Shown piece after piece: positions 1-8,902 of a DNA stretch of 64,000 nt. Position 1 is the stretch's first letter. Each line of letters starts with the position of its first letter. Where the stretch lies: assembly GCA_038323375.1 (NCBI GenBank), contig JBBQGV010000003.1, positions 1-64,000 of the forward strand, in the 5' to 3' direction. The stretch is from JABWAJ01 sp038323375 (lineage in GTDB: Bacteria > Bacteroidota > Bacteroidia > Chitinophagales > Saprospiraceae). Under the pieces are notes generated by a model, which worked only from the letters and a program-made list of their open reading frames with translations, was not told the origin of the DNA and searched no databases. A program made the translations under genes and the position numbers.

Positions 1-62
1 TAATTTTGCAGACCGGGAAATTGAGTGTAGTGAAATAAAACGGATGTTGTTCCACCGCTGGA

Positions 63-141
63 GCGACGATTCCGCCTCCTGCCTGTTATTCGTCCCGCAG
101 CCAGAGGCTGGCAAATACGACACGCGAGGCGGAGCCATCGC
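63..141. repeat. imperfect palindrome near window start
   Basis: The arm reading GCGACGATTCCGCCTC is matched by an arm whose reverse complement reads GCGATGGCTCCGCCTC, with further partial pairing inside. It lies just downstream of the CoA-transferase stop, so it may act as a 3' hairpin or be a remnant of a palindromic repeat. No homologous copy was noticed elsewhere in the window. Confidence 0.4.
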
Positions 142-156
142 GCGAGCAGTATGGGT

Positions 157-1242
157 TTATGTATTGATCTTTATCGTAAACGCCACCGTTTTCACCCGTT
201 TGCTCATGCTCCCATCGGCCAAAGTTTCTTCCAGCACCATGCTTTGCGCAAAAGGCAATTCGAAGACCTCTTCCATGTTGCGCACACTGCCGGCGGGTAC
301 GCCATTTTTGTGCAGGGTGCTGATCAATACTTCGTGTTGAAATTGAAGAAAAGCCGGTTTTAGCGCTTCCACTAATGCCTGGCGGTTTTTGACCCGATTC
401 GGATTCGTGCTAAAGCGTTCATCTTCTGGTAAATGGCAGAGGTCTAAGCATTTACACAGATTCCGGAACTGGTGATCGGCACCGATGGCCAGCACCAGCG
501 CTTTGCCGTCGGCGGTGTGAAAAATATCGCCGTAAGGGGCAATATTGGGGTGGGAAGAACCCATGCGCTGCGGAATATGCCCGGCCATCAGCCAGTTGGT
601 GGCCTGGTTGGCCAAAGAAGCCAGTGCTGAGGCCATCAGGGAGGTTTGTACAAAACTACCTTCGCCGGATCGCTCGCGTTGGAGCAGCGCGATCAGGATC
701 CCTTCTTTCAACTGGTGCGCCGCTAATAAATCAATGAGGGCTACCGGCATCCGCGAAGGCGGTCGGTCTGCTTCGCCGGTCATGTATAAAAAACCAGCTT
801 CTGCCTGCAGGACGATGTCGAAAGCCGGAATGGTGTCGTCGTGTTCGAAAGCTAATAATTGTGCGTAAATCAGGCGGGGATTATCCCGGCGGAGGGTTTC
901 AAAATCCAGCCCGGTTTTTTGAGCAAACGAAGGTTTGAAATTGCTGATGAGGACGTCGGCCTCCAGAATCAGGTTTTGCGCTGTTTGGCGGTCTTCGGGG
1001 GCTTCAAGGTCGAGCAACAGGCTCTGTTTACCCCAATTGACGCTGCAATAGTAGGCCGAAACCGGCGCTTCAGCGCTTTCAGATGGCAGCCGCCAGGTAC
1101 GGGTCACATCGCCGCCGGTTTTTTTATTTTCAATTTTTATGACCCTTGCGCCAAGCTCTGCAAAAAACATGCCTACCGCCGGTCCAGCCAATACGCTGGC
1201 CAATTCTACAACTTTCAAATCTTTGAATATCAAAGCGCTCAT
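157..1242 (-). CDS. class III (CaiB/BaiF) CoA-transferase
   Basis: The protein of 361 aa opens with the family's N-terminal pattern (LAGPAVGMFFAELGARVIKIE, residues 18-38) for CoA binding, followed by the conserved NWGKQSLLLDL segment near residue 69. The Asp of VALIDLLAA (about D171) sits where the family's catalytic aspartate forms the acyl-anhydride intermediate. The family moves CoA between carboxylic acids, for example formyl-CoA/oxalate or carnitine derivatives; the substrate here cannot be told. It is slightly shorter than the usual 380-430 aa, with a short C-terminus. It stands alone, divergent from the next gene, with no acyl-CoA pathway genes beside it. Confidence 0.85.
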   Translation of the reverse strand: MSALIFKDLKVVELASVLAGPAVGMFFAELGARVIKIENKKTGGDVTRTWRLPSESAEAPVSAYYCSVNWGKQSLLLDLEAPEDRQTAQNLILEADVLISNFKPSFAQKTGLDFETLRRDNPRLIYAQLLAFEHDDTIPAFDIVLQAEAGFLYMTGEADRPPSRMPVALIDLLAAHQLKEGILIALLQRERSGEGSFVQTSLMASALASLANQATNWLMAGHIPQRMGSSHPNIAPYGDIFHTADGKALVLAIGADHQFRNLCKCLDLCHLPEDERFSTNPNRVKNRQALVEALKPAFLQFQHEVLISTLHKNGVPAGSVRNMEEVFELPFAQSMVLEETLADGSMSKRVKTVAFTIKINT

Positions 1243-1386
1243 TTTATTCGTTCCATTTTAAATGCGAAGGTAGTCGCTACCGGGGAATATGCAATAACCC
1301 GCTTGTGATGGGGCAGGGATCAAAAATATCGGGAAAGTGGCTATGTACATTTCGTAAAAGCAGTACTTTTATCAGACAATACCCGA

Positions 1387-1413
1387 CCGGTTTCTAAAAC
1401 CGGCGTGTTTTTT
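1387..1413 (+). terminator. hairpin plus T-run upstream of the binding-protein gene (possible attenuator)
   Basis: A perfect 7-bp stem CCGGTTT/AAACCGG with a CTA loop is followed by CGTG and six T. It looks like an intrinsic terminator on the plus strand, yet no plus-strand gene lies upstream and the next gene starts 25 nt later. A six-codon open frame (MTETEV, 1414-1434) follows directly. Attenuation is an inference. Confidence 0.45.
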
Positions 1414-1438
1414 ATGACTGAAACAGAAGTGTAAGAAT

Positions 1439-2521
1439 ATGTTTGTGACTTTACAACCTGAAAAATTTCGATGGTCAATCCTCGCGCTTTTTTTCATTGC
1501 CCTGATTGGGTGTACGCCGCGATCCAAGGAAGAAACGACTGCCGGTGATCCGCCAGTGTCCCCGGAGCAGACCCTGACGGTTTATACTTTTAGAAATTAT
1601 CCCAATGATCAGCACCTTTTTCGGCTCTTCGAACAACGCAGCGGGTTCAAAGTCAATGTGGTCAAAGGAACCGGGGAAGAATTGTCCCAAAAGTTACTGA
1701 CCGAAGGCAACTCCTGCCCGGCAAGTTTGGTTATTTTACCCGAATTGTCTTTGATTTTGCAACTCAAACAAAAGGGCGCTTTGCAACAGGGACAATTTGG
1801 CAAACTCAACCTGACCATTCCCTCCCGGTATTCCGACCCGGAAGAATTCTGGATCGGATTGTCGAAATGGACACCGGCTTTTGCGTATTCGATCAATAAA
1901 GTAAACCAGCAGTTGATTGGGCGTTATGTTGACCTGGCCAATCCAAAGTGGAAAGACAAGGTGCTGACTACGAAGGGCACCAATTTGATGAATCAAACCC
2001 TGGTTGCTTCGATGGTAGCGGTAGAAGGGCCAGAGGCAACAAAGAACTGGCTGACCGGCTTGGTCGCCAATATGGCAGAACCACCGTTGGATAACGATGC
2101 TGCCGTTATTCAGGCCATTGCACATGGCAAAGGCGACATTGGCTTAATTAATGCTTCTTCTTTCATTCAATACCAGCGTTCCGGCAGTGCGGAAGCCTTC
2201 AAACAAACAGAAGGCATCGGCCTTTTATACCCGGTTAGCGCAAGCGGCGGCAGCACTTATTTCAACCTGACCGTCGCGGGGATTCCAGCTCATGCGCCCA
2301 AGCCGGCAATTGCTCTTAAACTCCTGGAATTTATGATTGACCAGGAGGTGCAAAAACTGTTTGCGGAAACGTTATATGAATTCCCTTTGAATCCTTACAG
2401 CGTTCCCAATGATTTTTTAATCGAGCTCGGCGGCTTTAAGGAAAAAGAAGTAAAATTCGAGCTTATTGGTCAACACTTAGAGCAGGCTAAAGAACTGTTG
2501 CAAGCGTCGTCCTGGAAATAA
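1439..2521 (+). CDS. Fe3+-type ABC transporter substrate-binding lipoprotein
   Basis: A 360-aa exported lipoprotein: an N-terminal hydrophobic segment ends in lipobox LIGC (acylated Cys about residue 25). The mature part begins TLTVYTFRNYPNDQHLFRLF and continues with EELSQKLLTEG, the pattern of FbpA/FutA-type ferric-ion binding proteins of the type II periplasmic binding fold. Family members bind Fe3+ or a related ligand for an ABC importer. No permease or ATPase gene is adjacent, so the partner must be encoded elsewhere. The ligand is not certain; thiamine or phosphonate-type binding proteins share the fold. A terminator-like hairpin lies 25 nt upstream. Confidence 0.75.
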   Translation: MFVTLQPEKFRWSILALFFIALIGCTPRSKEETTAGDPPVSPEQTLTVYTFRNYPNDQHLFRLFEQRSGFKVNVVKGTGEELSQKLLTEGNSCPASLVILPELSLILQLKQKGALQQGQFGKLNLTIPSRYSDPEEFWIGLSKWTPAFAYSINKVNQQLIGRYVDLANPKWKDKVLTTKGTNLMNQTLVASMVAVEGPEATKNWLTGLVANMAEPPLDNDAAVIQAIAHGKGDIGLINASSFIQYQRSGSAEAFKQTEGIGLLYPVSASGGSTYFNLTVAGIPAHAPKPAIALKLLEFMIDQEVQKLFAETLYEFPLNPYSVPNDFLIELGGFKEKEVKFELIGQHLEQAKELLQASSWK

Positions 2522-2583
2522 GGTCTGCTGCTTTTGTGGAAGCACGTATTTTAGTATGCTCATCAACTCAATCACTCCATCAC

Positions 2584-4437
2584 ATGAAGTACTTTATTCT
2601 TGCATTCCTTTTGGCGCCGGCGCTGCTCAATGGCCAGCCTGACCGTTGGCAACAGGCAGTAAATTACAAAATGGACATTGACTTTGATGTCAAAACCCAT
2701 CGCTTCGAGGGAGAGCAACAATTGACCTACTTCAACAATTCGCCCGACACGCTGCACCATGTTTATTACCACCTTTATTTCAATGCATTTCAGCCGGGGA
2801 GTATGATGGACATGCGTTCCCGCACCATCGCCGACCCGGATGGCCGGGTTTCGGACCGCATTTCCAAACTCAAACCGGACGAAATTGGTTACCATAATAT
2901 TTTGTCCCTGAAACAAAACGGGAAAAAAGTCCAATACAAAGTAGTGGAAACGATTCTTGAGGTAACCCTTGCTGAACCCATCCTGCCGGGCAGCCGCACC
3001 GTATTCGATATGGAGTTTGAATCGCAGGTGCCTGCGCAAATTCGTCGCTCCGGACGCAACAACAGCGAAGGGATTGACTATTCCATGGCGCAATGGTATC
3101 CCAAGCTTTGTGAATACGACTACCAGGGCTGGCATGCGAACCCCTATGTAGCCCGCGAATTTTATGGGATTTGGGGTGATTTTGAAGTGTCCATTGAAAT
3201 AGATAAGGACTACCTGATTGGAGGAACGGGGTATTTGCAAAATCCGGAAGAAATCGGCTACGGCTATGAAGCACCGGAAACGACCGTCAAGCAAAAAGGG
3301 AAAAATTTGGAATGGCATTTCAAAGCGCCCAACGTTCACGATTTTATGTGGGCCGCCGACCGCGATTACACCCACGATGTGCTCAAAAGAAAAGATGGCC
3401 TGATCCTGCATTTTTATTATCAAAAAAATGACAAAACAGCAGCCAATTGGGCAGCCTTACCAGCCATTATGGATCGGGCTTTTGATTTGATCAACAAAAC
3501 CTACGGCCAGTATCCCTACCAGCAGTATTCTTTCATACAAGGCGGCGATGGCGGGATGGAATACCCCATGGGCACGCTGATTACCGGCGAACGGCCGCTC
3601 GCGAGCTTAGTCGGCGTATCGGTTCATGAACTCATACACAGTTGGTACCAGATGGTGCTGGCGACCAATGAAAGCTTGTATGCCTGGATGGATGAAGGGT
3701 TTACGGATTATGCCACCAACGAAATCATGAATCTACTTGCCACAGAAGGGCTGATCGCAGGCATGCGCCCACAAGCGAATCCTCAGGCGCGCACTTATGG
3801 CAGCTATTTTCGTTTGGCAAGCGGGGAAATGGTTCAAGAAGAACCGCTCAGCACCCATGCGGATCATTTTATGACCAATACGGCCTATGGCATTGCTTCT
3901 TACAGCAAAGGCGCTGTTTTTTTGAACCAGTTGAAATACGTCATGGGCAAAGCAGCTTTTGACAAGGGGATGTTGCGCTATTTCCACGACTGGAAATTCA
4001 AGCACCCCAATGTAAATGATTTTATCCGGGTGATGGAGAAGCAGTCGGGATTGGAATTGGACTGGTACAAAGAATACTGGGTCAATTCCACGCATACCAT
4101 TGATTACGCCATTGATTCCTTGGTAGAGTCGGCTGCCGCCAAAACGACGGTTCGCCTGAAACGCATCGGCGTCATGCCAATGCCCATAGATGTTGTAGTC
4201 ACTTATGCCAATGGAACTTCGGAAGTTCTTAATATCCCGTTGAGTATCATGCGCGGAAACAAATCGAATGAAAACCCGGATCTAAAATACACCATTCTGG
4301 AAGGCTGGCATTGGACGCATCCGGAATATACTTTCGAGCTTCCGGTTAAACGCTCGGATATTACGAAGGTCGAAATTGATCCCACCGGTCGTTTGGCTGA
4401 CACAAACAAAAAAAACAATTTTGTGCCAGCGGGTTAA
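2584..4437 (+). CDS. M1 family zinc metallopeptidase, secreted
   Basis: The reading frame is open from 2536, but the ATG at 2584 gives a clean signal peptide (MKYFILAFLLAPALLNGQ), so this start is preferred (617 aa). The zinc site is HELIH (H348, H352) with the third ligand E371 in DEGF, 18 residues on, as in gluzincins, and the upstream GGMEYP (GxMEN-type) exopeptidase motif is present. M1 enzymes remove N-terminal residues from peptides; the predicted export places it in the periplasm or outside. There is no T9SS C-terminal domain. It follows the binding-protein gene by 62 bp on the same strand and may be co-transcribed. Confidence 0.88.
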   Translation: MKYFILAFLLAPALLNGQPDRWQQAVNYKMDIDFDVKTHRFEGEQQLTYFNNSPDTLHHVYYHLYFNAFQPGSMMDMRSRTIADPDGRVSDRISKLKPDEIGYHNILSLKQNGKKVQYKVVETILEVTLAEPILPGSRTVFDMEFESQVPAQIRRSGRNNSEGIDYSMAQWYPKLCEYDYQGWHANPYVAREFYGIWGDFEVSIEIDKDYLIGGTGYLQNPEEIGYGYEAPETTVKQKGKNLEWHFKAPNVHDFMWAADRDYTHDVLKRKDGLILHFYYQKNDKTAANWAALPAIMDRAFDLINKTYGQYPYQQYSFIQGGDGGMEYPMGTLITGERPLASLVGVSVHELIHSWYQMVLATNESLYAWMDEGFTDYATNEIMNLLATEGLIAGMRPQANPQARTYGSYFRLASGEMVQEEPLSTHADHFMTNTAYGIASYSKGAVFLNQLKYVMGKAAFDKGMLRYFHDWKFKHPNVNDFIRVMEKQSGLELDWYKEYWVNSTHTIDYAIDSLVESAAAKTTVRLKRIGVMPMPIDVVVTYANGTSEVLNIPLSIMRGNKSNENPDLKYTILEGWHWTHPEYTFELPVKRSDITKVEIDPTGRLADTNKKNNFVPAG

Positions 4438-4549
4438 GTATGATTTGGCTCCAAAATTTCGTTAAAAACCAGATTAACCGCGCAACAGGGATATGTTAAG
4501 AGTTGAAAAGACTACCCCTGCTCAGTAGAGATAATTAAGCGCTGGTTTT

Positions 4550-4557
4550 TACCTTTG
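4550..4557 (+). promoter_or_regulatory. TAnnTTTG -7 element in the 4438-4647 gap
   Basis: TACCTTTG matches the Bacteroidota primary-sigma -7 consensus, but no TTTG was found at the -33 spacing. A short GGGGC/GCCCC hairpin (4567-4590) would lie in the leader. The 210-bp gap holds no gene that can be supported. The glycosyltransferase gene starts about 90 nt downstream. Confidence 0.4.
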
Positions 4558-4647
4558 GGCAAATTTGGGGCAAACCCCCGAAAAAGCCCCTGAAAATGAA
4601 AATGGCATTTGAGAAGACACCTATCAACTATCTAAACATCGGACTGC

Positions 4648-5859
4648 ATGAGAATACTTCAAGTCTGCAAAAAATTCCCCTTTCCACTTAAAGACGGTGA
4701 AGCCATTGCAGTAAATAGCCTGAGTAAAGCCTTGAGCAGTCTGGGATGTGAAGTAACGCTGCTGGCCATGAATACCAGGAAGCATTATTTCAACCTCCAT
4801 CAACTTCCCAATAAATTTAACCACTACGCGGATATTCATACCGTAGAGATAGACAACCGCATCAAGCCCCGCGATGCCTTTCTAAATCTTTTTTCCAAAG
4901 AATCTTACCACATTTCCAGATTCGTCTCCTCCGCCTTTCAGGAGCAGTTGGTGCGTTTGTTGCGCAAAGGAAATTTCGATATGGTTCAGTTGGAGACCTT
5001 GTATCTGGCACCTTATATCCCGATTATCCGGCAGCATTCCGATGCGATGATTGCCATGCGCGCGCACAATGTAGAATCTGAAATCTGGAGTCGGATCGCA
5101 GAAAACAGCACCTGGGGACCCAAAAAATGGTACCTGAACCACCTGACTCAAAAATTGCGGGATTATGAAATCGCCCAGTTGAGCCATTATGACATGCTGG
5201 TGGCTATTAGTGCCCGCGATCTGGATACCTTTCAGACCTGTGCTCCTGTACAGGCTTCCACGGTTGCGCCGGTGGGCATTGATACGGAAGACTACATCCC
5301 AAATTACGGCAGTTTTGCGAAACCGTTGACCATGGCGTTCATCGGCTCTTTAGACTGGATGCCAAACCAGGAGGGGTTGAAATGGTTTCTAAACCAGGTT
5401 TGGCCCAAACTGCAAAAACGCTTCCCAAAATTGGTTTTTCATATAGCAGGTCGAAATACGCCGGATTGGATCATGCGCCTTAATTTGCGCAATGTGACGG
5501 TTCACGGGGAGGTTCAGGATGCGTCAGAATTCATCAACCAGCATAGCGTCATGGTGGTGCCGCTATTGTCGGGCAGCGGCATGCGGGTGAAAATCCTGGA
5601 AGGCATGGCGTTGGGCAAAGTAGCCATCACCACCCGGCTGGGACTGGAAGGCATTGACGCCCGGCATAAATCTGAAGTCATCTTAGCCGATACCGCAGAA
5701 GATTTTATTAAAGGAATTGAATTTTGTTACCAAAAAGGCGCTAAATTGGAAAAAATGGGCCGGCGCGCCCAGGAATTTGTCCTTCAACACTACGACAGCG
5801 TGGCAATTGCTAAAAAATTGCTGAAAGTATACGCTGCGATGAGTGTTGAGGCGGTTTGA
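4648..5859 (+). CDS. glycosyltransferase family 4 (GT-B fold)
   Basis: A 403-aa protein with the GT-B two-domain layout. The N-terminal acceptor domain starts MRILQVCKKFPFPLKDGEA; the C-terminal donor domain begins near FIGSLDWMPNQEG (about residue 228) and holds the donor-binding segment SGSGMRVKILEGMALGK with Glu at about 318. It lacks membrane segments, so it acts at the cytoplasmic face. The family adds sugars from NDP-sugars to polysaccharide or lipid acceptors. The next gene, a membrane family-2 glycosyltransferase, begins 19 bp after its stop, which suggests a shared pathway in surface glycan assembly. Donor and acceptor are unknown. Confidence 0.85.
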   Translation: MRILQVCKKFPFPLKDGEAIAVNSLSKALSSLGCEVTLLAMNTRKHYFNLHQLPNKFNHYADIHTVEIDNRIKPRDAFLNLFSKESYHISRFVSSAFQEQLVRLLRKGNFDMVQLETLYLAPYIPIIRQHSDAMIAMRAHNVESEIWSRIAENSTWGPKKWYLNHLTQKLRDYEIAQLSHYDMLVAISARDLDTFQTCAPVQASTVAPVGIDTEDYIPNYGSFAKPLTMAFIGSLDWMPNQEGLKWFLNQVWPKLQKRFPKLVFHIAGRNTPDWIMRLNLRNVTVHGEVQDASEFINQHSVMVVPLLSGSGMRVKILEGMALGKVAITTRLGLEGIDARHKSEVILADTAEDFIKGIEFCYQKGAKLEKMGRRAQEFVLQHYDSVAIAKKLLKVYAAMSVEAV

Positions 5860-5878
5860 TGAACATCAGGATGAGCTA

Positions 5879-7090
5879 ATGACGGAATTGATACTAGAAT
5901 TCATTTTTTGGTCCGGCATGCTTTGTTTTGCTCATACCTATCTGTTTTATCCCTTCCTGCTCAAGCTGCTGTCCGGGGCAAAACCCAATAACCTTCAGGT
6001 TTTTCACGACCCGCAAACGTTTCCGCAGGTTTCCGTCCTGATGTCGGTCTACAACGAAGCGGCAGTCATTAGCGCCAAGATAAACTCCCTGCTCCAACTC
6101 GACTACCCGCCGGAAAAACTGAGCATCTGGATTGGTTCCGACTGTTCTTCCGATACGACAAATGAGGTGTTGGCCTCTTTTACCCGCGATGATTCCCGGG
6201 TTCATTTTTTTCCATTCGGGCAACGACGGGGAAAACCGCTCGTGATCAATGAATTGGCAGAAAAAGCAGCTCAGGCGAATTCCGGCGCTTCAGGGCTGCA
6301 TGTCTTTTTGATCACGGATGCGAATGTTATCCTCATCCCGCAAACGTTGAAAGAGTTGGTGAAACACTTCAAAAATGAGCGCATTGCCGTGGTAGATGCC
6401 CACATGATACACACCGGTATCAAATCAGACGGGATTTCGCAAATTGAAGACCAGTATATCTCCACTGAGGTGCAATTGAAACATCGGGAGGGAATCGTTT
6501 GGGGCAAAATGATTGGCCCTTTTGGCGGCTGTTATGCCGTTCGTTCCGATTATTTCACCCCGGTGCCGCACAATTTTTTAGTGGACGATTTTTACATTAC
6601 CCTGAAAGCAATCGAACGCGGGGGATTTGCCATCAGCGAACTAAAAGCCATTTGCTACGAACCCGTATCGCATGAAATTGGCGTAGAATATCGCCGAAAA
6701 GCGCGCATTTCTTCCGGAAATTTTCAAAATATGGCGACCTTTCGCCGACTTTGGTTGCCTCCCTGGCGCAGTAGCCTCCATTTTGCTTTTTTTTCGCATA
6801 AGGTATTGCGCTGGATAGGGCCATTTTTGATGATTGTGGCGGGTCTGAGCTGTGGTTTGCTGGCGCTGAATCCGCTAAACTTATTTTACCGTTACTCGTT
6901 TTTTGTTCTGATAGCCGGCTGTACGGTACTTCCTGTTTTCGACAGGGTGCTGGCTCGCTTTGGCTTTCACTTGCGGCTGCTCCGTTCCCTCCGCTATTTC
7001 CTGTTGATGAATATGGCGCTGATGGAAGGATTTTTCAAATACTTAAAAGGGATTAAGAACAATGTCTGGGAACCCACCAAGCGTCAGTGA
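5879..7090 (+). CDS. membrane glycosyltransferase family 2
   Basis: The frame is open from a GTG at 5843 that overlaps the previous gene, but the ATG at 5879, preceded by AGGATGAG, is the better start (403 aa). One N-terminal TM segment (about residues 5-27) precedes a GT-A domain: VSVLMSVYNEAAVIS, DANVIL (D147, metal-binding DxD position), DDFYIT (D236-D237) and a basic RRKARIS segment in place of QxxRW. Two TM segments close the protein. This is the processive-type layout of IcaA/PgaC-like enzymes that make or export polysaccharide. Its stop overlaps the start of ribB by 29 nt, so the three genes are translationally coupled. Confidence 0.85.
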   Translation: MTELILEFIFWSGMLCFAHTYLFYPFLLKLLSGAKPNNLQVFHDPQTFPQVSVLMSVYNEAAVISAKINSLLQLDYPPEKLSIWIGSDCSSDTTNEVLASFTRDDSRVHFFPFGQRRGKPLVINELAEKAAQANSGASGLHVFLITDANVILIPQTLKELVKHFKNERIAVVDAHMIHTGIKSDGISQIEDQYISTEVQLKHREGIVWGKMIGPFGGCYAVRSDYFTPVPHNFLVDDFYITLKAIERGGFAISELKAICYEPVSHEIGVEYRRKARISSGNFQNMATFRRLWLPPWRSSLHFAFFSHKVLRWIGPFLMIVAGLSCGLLALNPLNLFYRYSFFVLIAGCTVLPVFDRVLARFGFHLRLLRSLRYFLLMNMALMEGFFKYLKGIKNNVWEPTKRQ

Positions 7091-8216
7091 CCTGGCGCAT
7101 TTGAATACCATAGAAGATGCTGTGGCGGATATCCAAGCTGGCAAAATTGTGATTGTCGTTGACGATGAGGATCGCGAAAATGAAGGCGATTTCATTTGCG
7201 CAGCCGAGTGCATTACGCCCGCAATCATCAACTTCATGGCAACGCATGGCCGGGGCCTCATCTGTTCCCCCATTGATGAACGCCGGGCGGATGAACTGGC
7301 GCTGGATTTGATGGTTTCGTCCAATACCGCGCTCCACGAAACGGCTTTTACGGTTTCCATTGATTTGATCGGACGTGGTTGCTCCACCGGCATTTCTGCC
7401 TATGATCGGGCGACCGGGATAAAAGCGTTGGTGGATCCCCAAACCAAAGCGGAAGATTTTGCCCGCCCGGGACACATTTTTCCTTTGCGCGCGAAAACAG
7501 GCGGCGTGTTGCGCCGAACCGGACATACCGAAGCAGCCATAGATTTGGCAAGGCTGGCTGGCTTTTACCCGGCGGGGGTGCTGGTTGAAATCCTGAACGA
7601 CGACGGTACAATGGCGCGGGTGCCCCAATTGATGCAAATTGCTGCCCGTTTCGATTTAAAAATTATCAGCATCAAAGACTTGGTGGCCTACCGGATGCGG
7701 CACGAGCGGATCATCAAACGGGAGGATTCCGCCACCGTGACTACCCGCCACGGCGACTTTGAGGTCATTGCCTTCCGGCAAATCACCAGCGGCGATATCC
7801 ACATCGCGCTGAAAAAGGGACAGTGGGCACCTGACGAACCGGTTTTGGTGCGGGTACACTCTTCATCAGCTACCGGTGATATTTTGGGCACGTTGGTGGA
7901 AGATTATGGCAGCCATCTGAACAAGGTGATGGAAATTATTGCAGAAGAAGGCCGGGGCATCATCATTTGTATGCGCCACAGCGAAAAAAGCGATGCGATT
8001 CTACACCGGATTGAGCAGTACAGACAACAGCATGAAACGGGCCATCCGGCAGTTTTTGAAAAAAAACAGGAAATGGAACAACGCGATTTCGGCGTTGGCG
8101 CACAGATTCTCCGGGATTTGGGCGTTACCAAGTTGCGGCTGATTTCCAACAACCCGCGCAAGCGCATCGGATTGATCGGGTATGGGCTTGAAATTGTAGA
8201 AAGCATCGAGCTCTAA
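7062..8216 (+). CDS. ribB: 3,4-dihydroxy-2-butanone-4-phosphate synthase with degenerate GTP cyclohydrolase II domain
   Basis: The N-terminal DHBP synthase domain (residues about 10-212) is complete: DDEDRENEGDF (34-44), HGRGLIC, and RTGHTEAAIDLARLAG. It turns ribulose-5-phosphate into the four-carbon riboflavin precursor. The C-terminal 170 residues look like GTP cyclohydrolase II (EEGRGI, NNPRK kept), but the three zinc cysteines are gone: HSECLTGD is HSSSATGD (S269), and the CDC of the family is EDY (E280, Y282). GCHII activity is therefore unlikely; the arrangement resembles RibBX proteins. A separate RibA is expected elsewhere. It overlaps the end of the upstream glycosyltransferase gene. 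Confidence 0.9.
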   Translation: MSGNPPSVSDLAHLNTIEDAVADIQAGKIVIVVDDEDRENEGDFICAAECITPAIINFMATHGRGLICSPIDERRADELALDLMVSSNTALHETAFTVSIDLIGRGCSTGISAYDRATGIKALVDPQTKAEDFARPGHIFPLRAKTGGVLRRTGHTEAAIDLARLAGFYPAGVLVEILNDDGTMARVPQLMQIAARFDLKIISIKDLVAYRMRHERIIKREDSATVTTRHGDFEVIAFRQITSGDIHIALKKGQWAPDEPVLVRVHSSSATGDILGTLVEDYGSHLNKVMEIIAEEGRGIIICMRHSEKSDAILHRIEQYRQQHETGHPAVFEKKQEMEQRDFGVGAQILRDLGVTKLRLISNNPRKRIGLIGYGLEIVESIEL

Positions 8217-8250
8217 AGACGGACACTCGTAAGAAAAGACACTAAAAATC

Positions 8251-8892
8251 ATGCGGTACGAGCGAAAATACAAGGTTGAAGGGTTGGATCGCCCCGCATT
8301 AGAGCAACTAATCCTTGTGCATCCTGCTGCCTTTGAAAAAGCTTTTCCAGACCGGCAAATCAATAATGTTTATTGGGATACGCTGAACTGGGACAATGCC
8401 CAGGACAGCATCAACGGCGTGTCCATGCGTACCAAAATTCGGGTGCGCTGGTACGGAGCTATCGAAGACCTCATTAAAAATCCGGTATTGGAAATTAAAT
8501 CCAGATCAAATCAGCAGGGTGGAAAAACCCTGGAGCAGCTTCCTGACTGCACCTGGCAACAGTTGCAAACTTTAGTTGGGGAGCGCCTCCAGCAATGGTT
8601 TCCAGAAAAAACGTATCAGGCTGCTTTGGTCAACACTTACCACAGGGCTTATTACCTAAGTTGGGACGGCAGATTTCGGCTGACCCTTGACAGGGAAATG
8701 GCCTATGGAGCTTGTCTCCTCTGGCGTTTTGCAACCCCGTTCGAAGACTCGGGCGTGGTGGTTGAACTGAAATACGATGCAGCGGAAGACGCGACCGCAG
8801 ATGAAATTGCTGCCTACCTGGCCTTGCGCATGACAAAACACTCCAAATACACCCGGGGCATTTCATTCGTTTTCAATGTGGCAGTGTATTGA
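8251..8892 (+). CDS. VTC/CYTH-like (polyphosphate polymerase-type) domain protein
   Basis: This 213-aa soluble protein has the alternating basic and acidic strands of a triphosphate tunnel enzyme: YERKYKVEG (N-terminus), MRTKIRVRWYG, VLEIKSR, FRLTLDRE and VVELKYD. This pattern belongs to the VTC domain, which in yeast polymerises polyphosphate from ATP. Bacterial members are mostly uncharacterised and often sit near surface or extracellular-polymer genes. It begins 34 bp after ribB on the same strand. No SPX or TM domain is attached. The substrate and product in this organism are unknown. Confidence 0.75.
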   Translation: MRYERKYKVEGLDRPALEQLILVHPAAFEKAFPDRQINNVYWDTLNWDNAQDSINGVSMRTKIRVRWYGAIEDLIKNPVLEIKSRSNQQGGKTLEQLPDCTWQQLQTLVGERLQQWFPEKTYQAALVNTYHRAYYLSWDGRFRLTLDREMAYGACLLWRFATPFEDSGVVVELKYDAAEDATADEIAAYLALRMTKHSKYTRGISFVFNVAVY

Positions 8893-8902
8893 TTCCTTTC
8901 AC

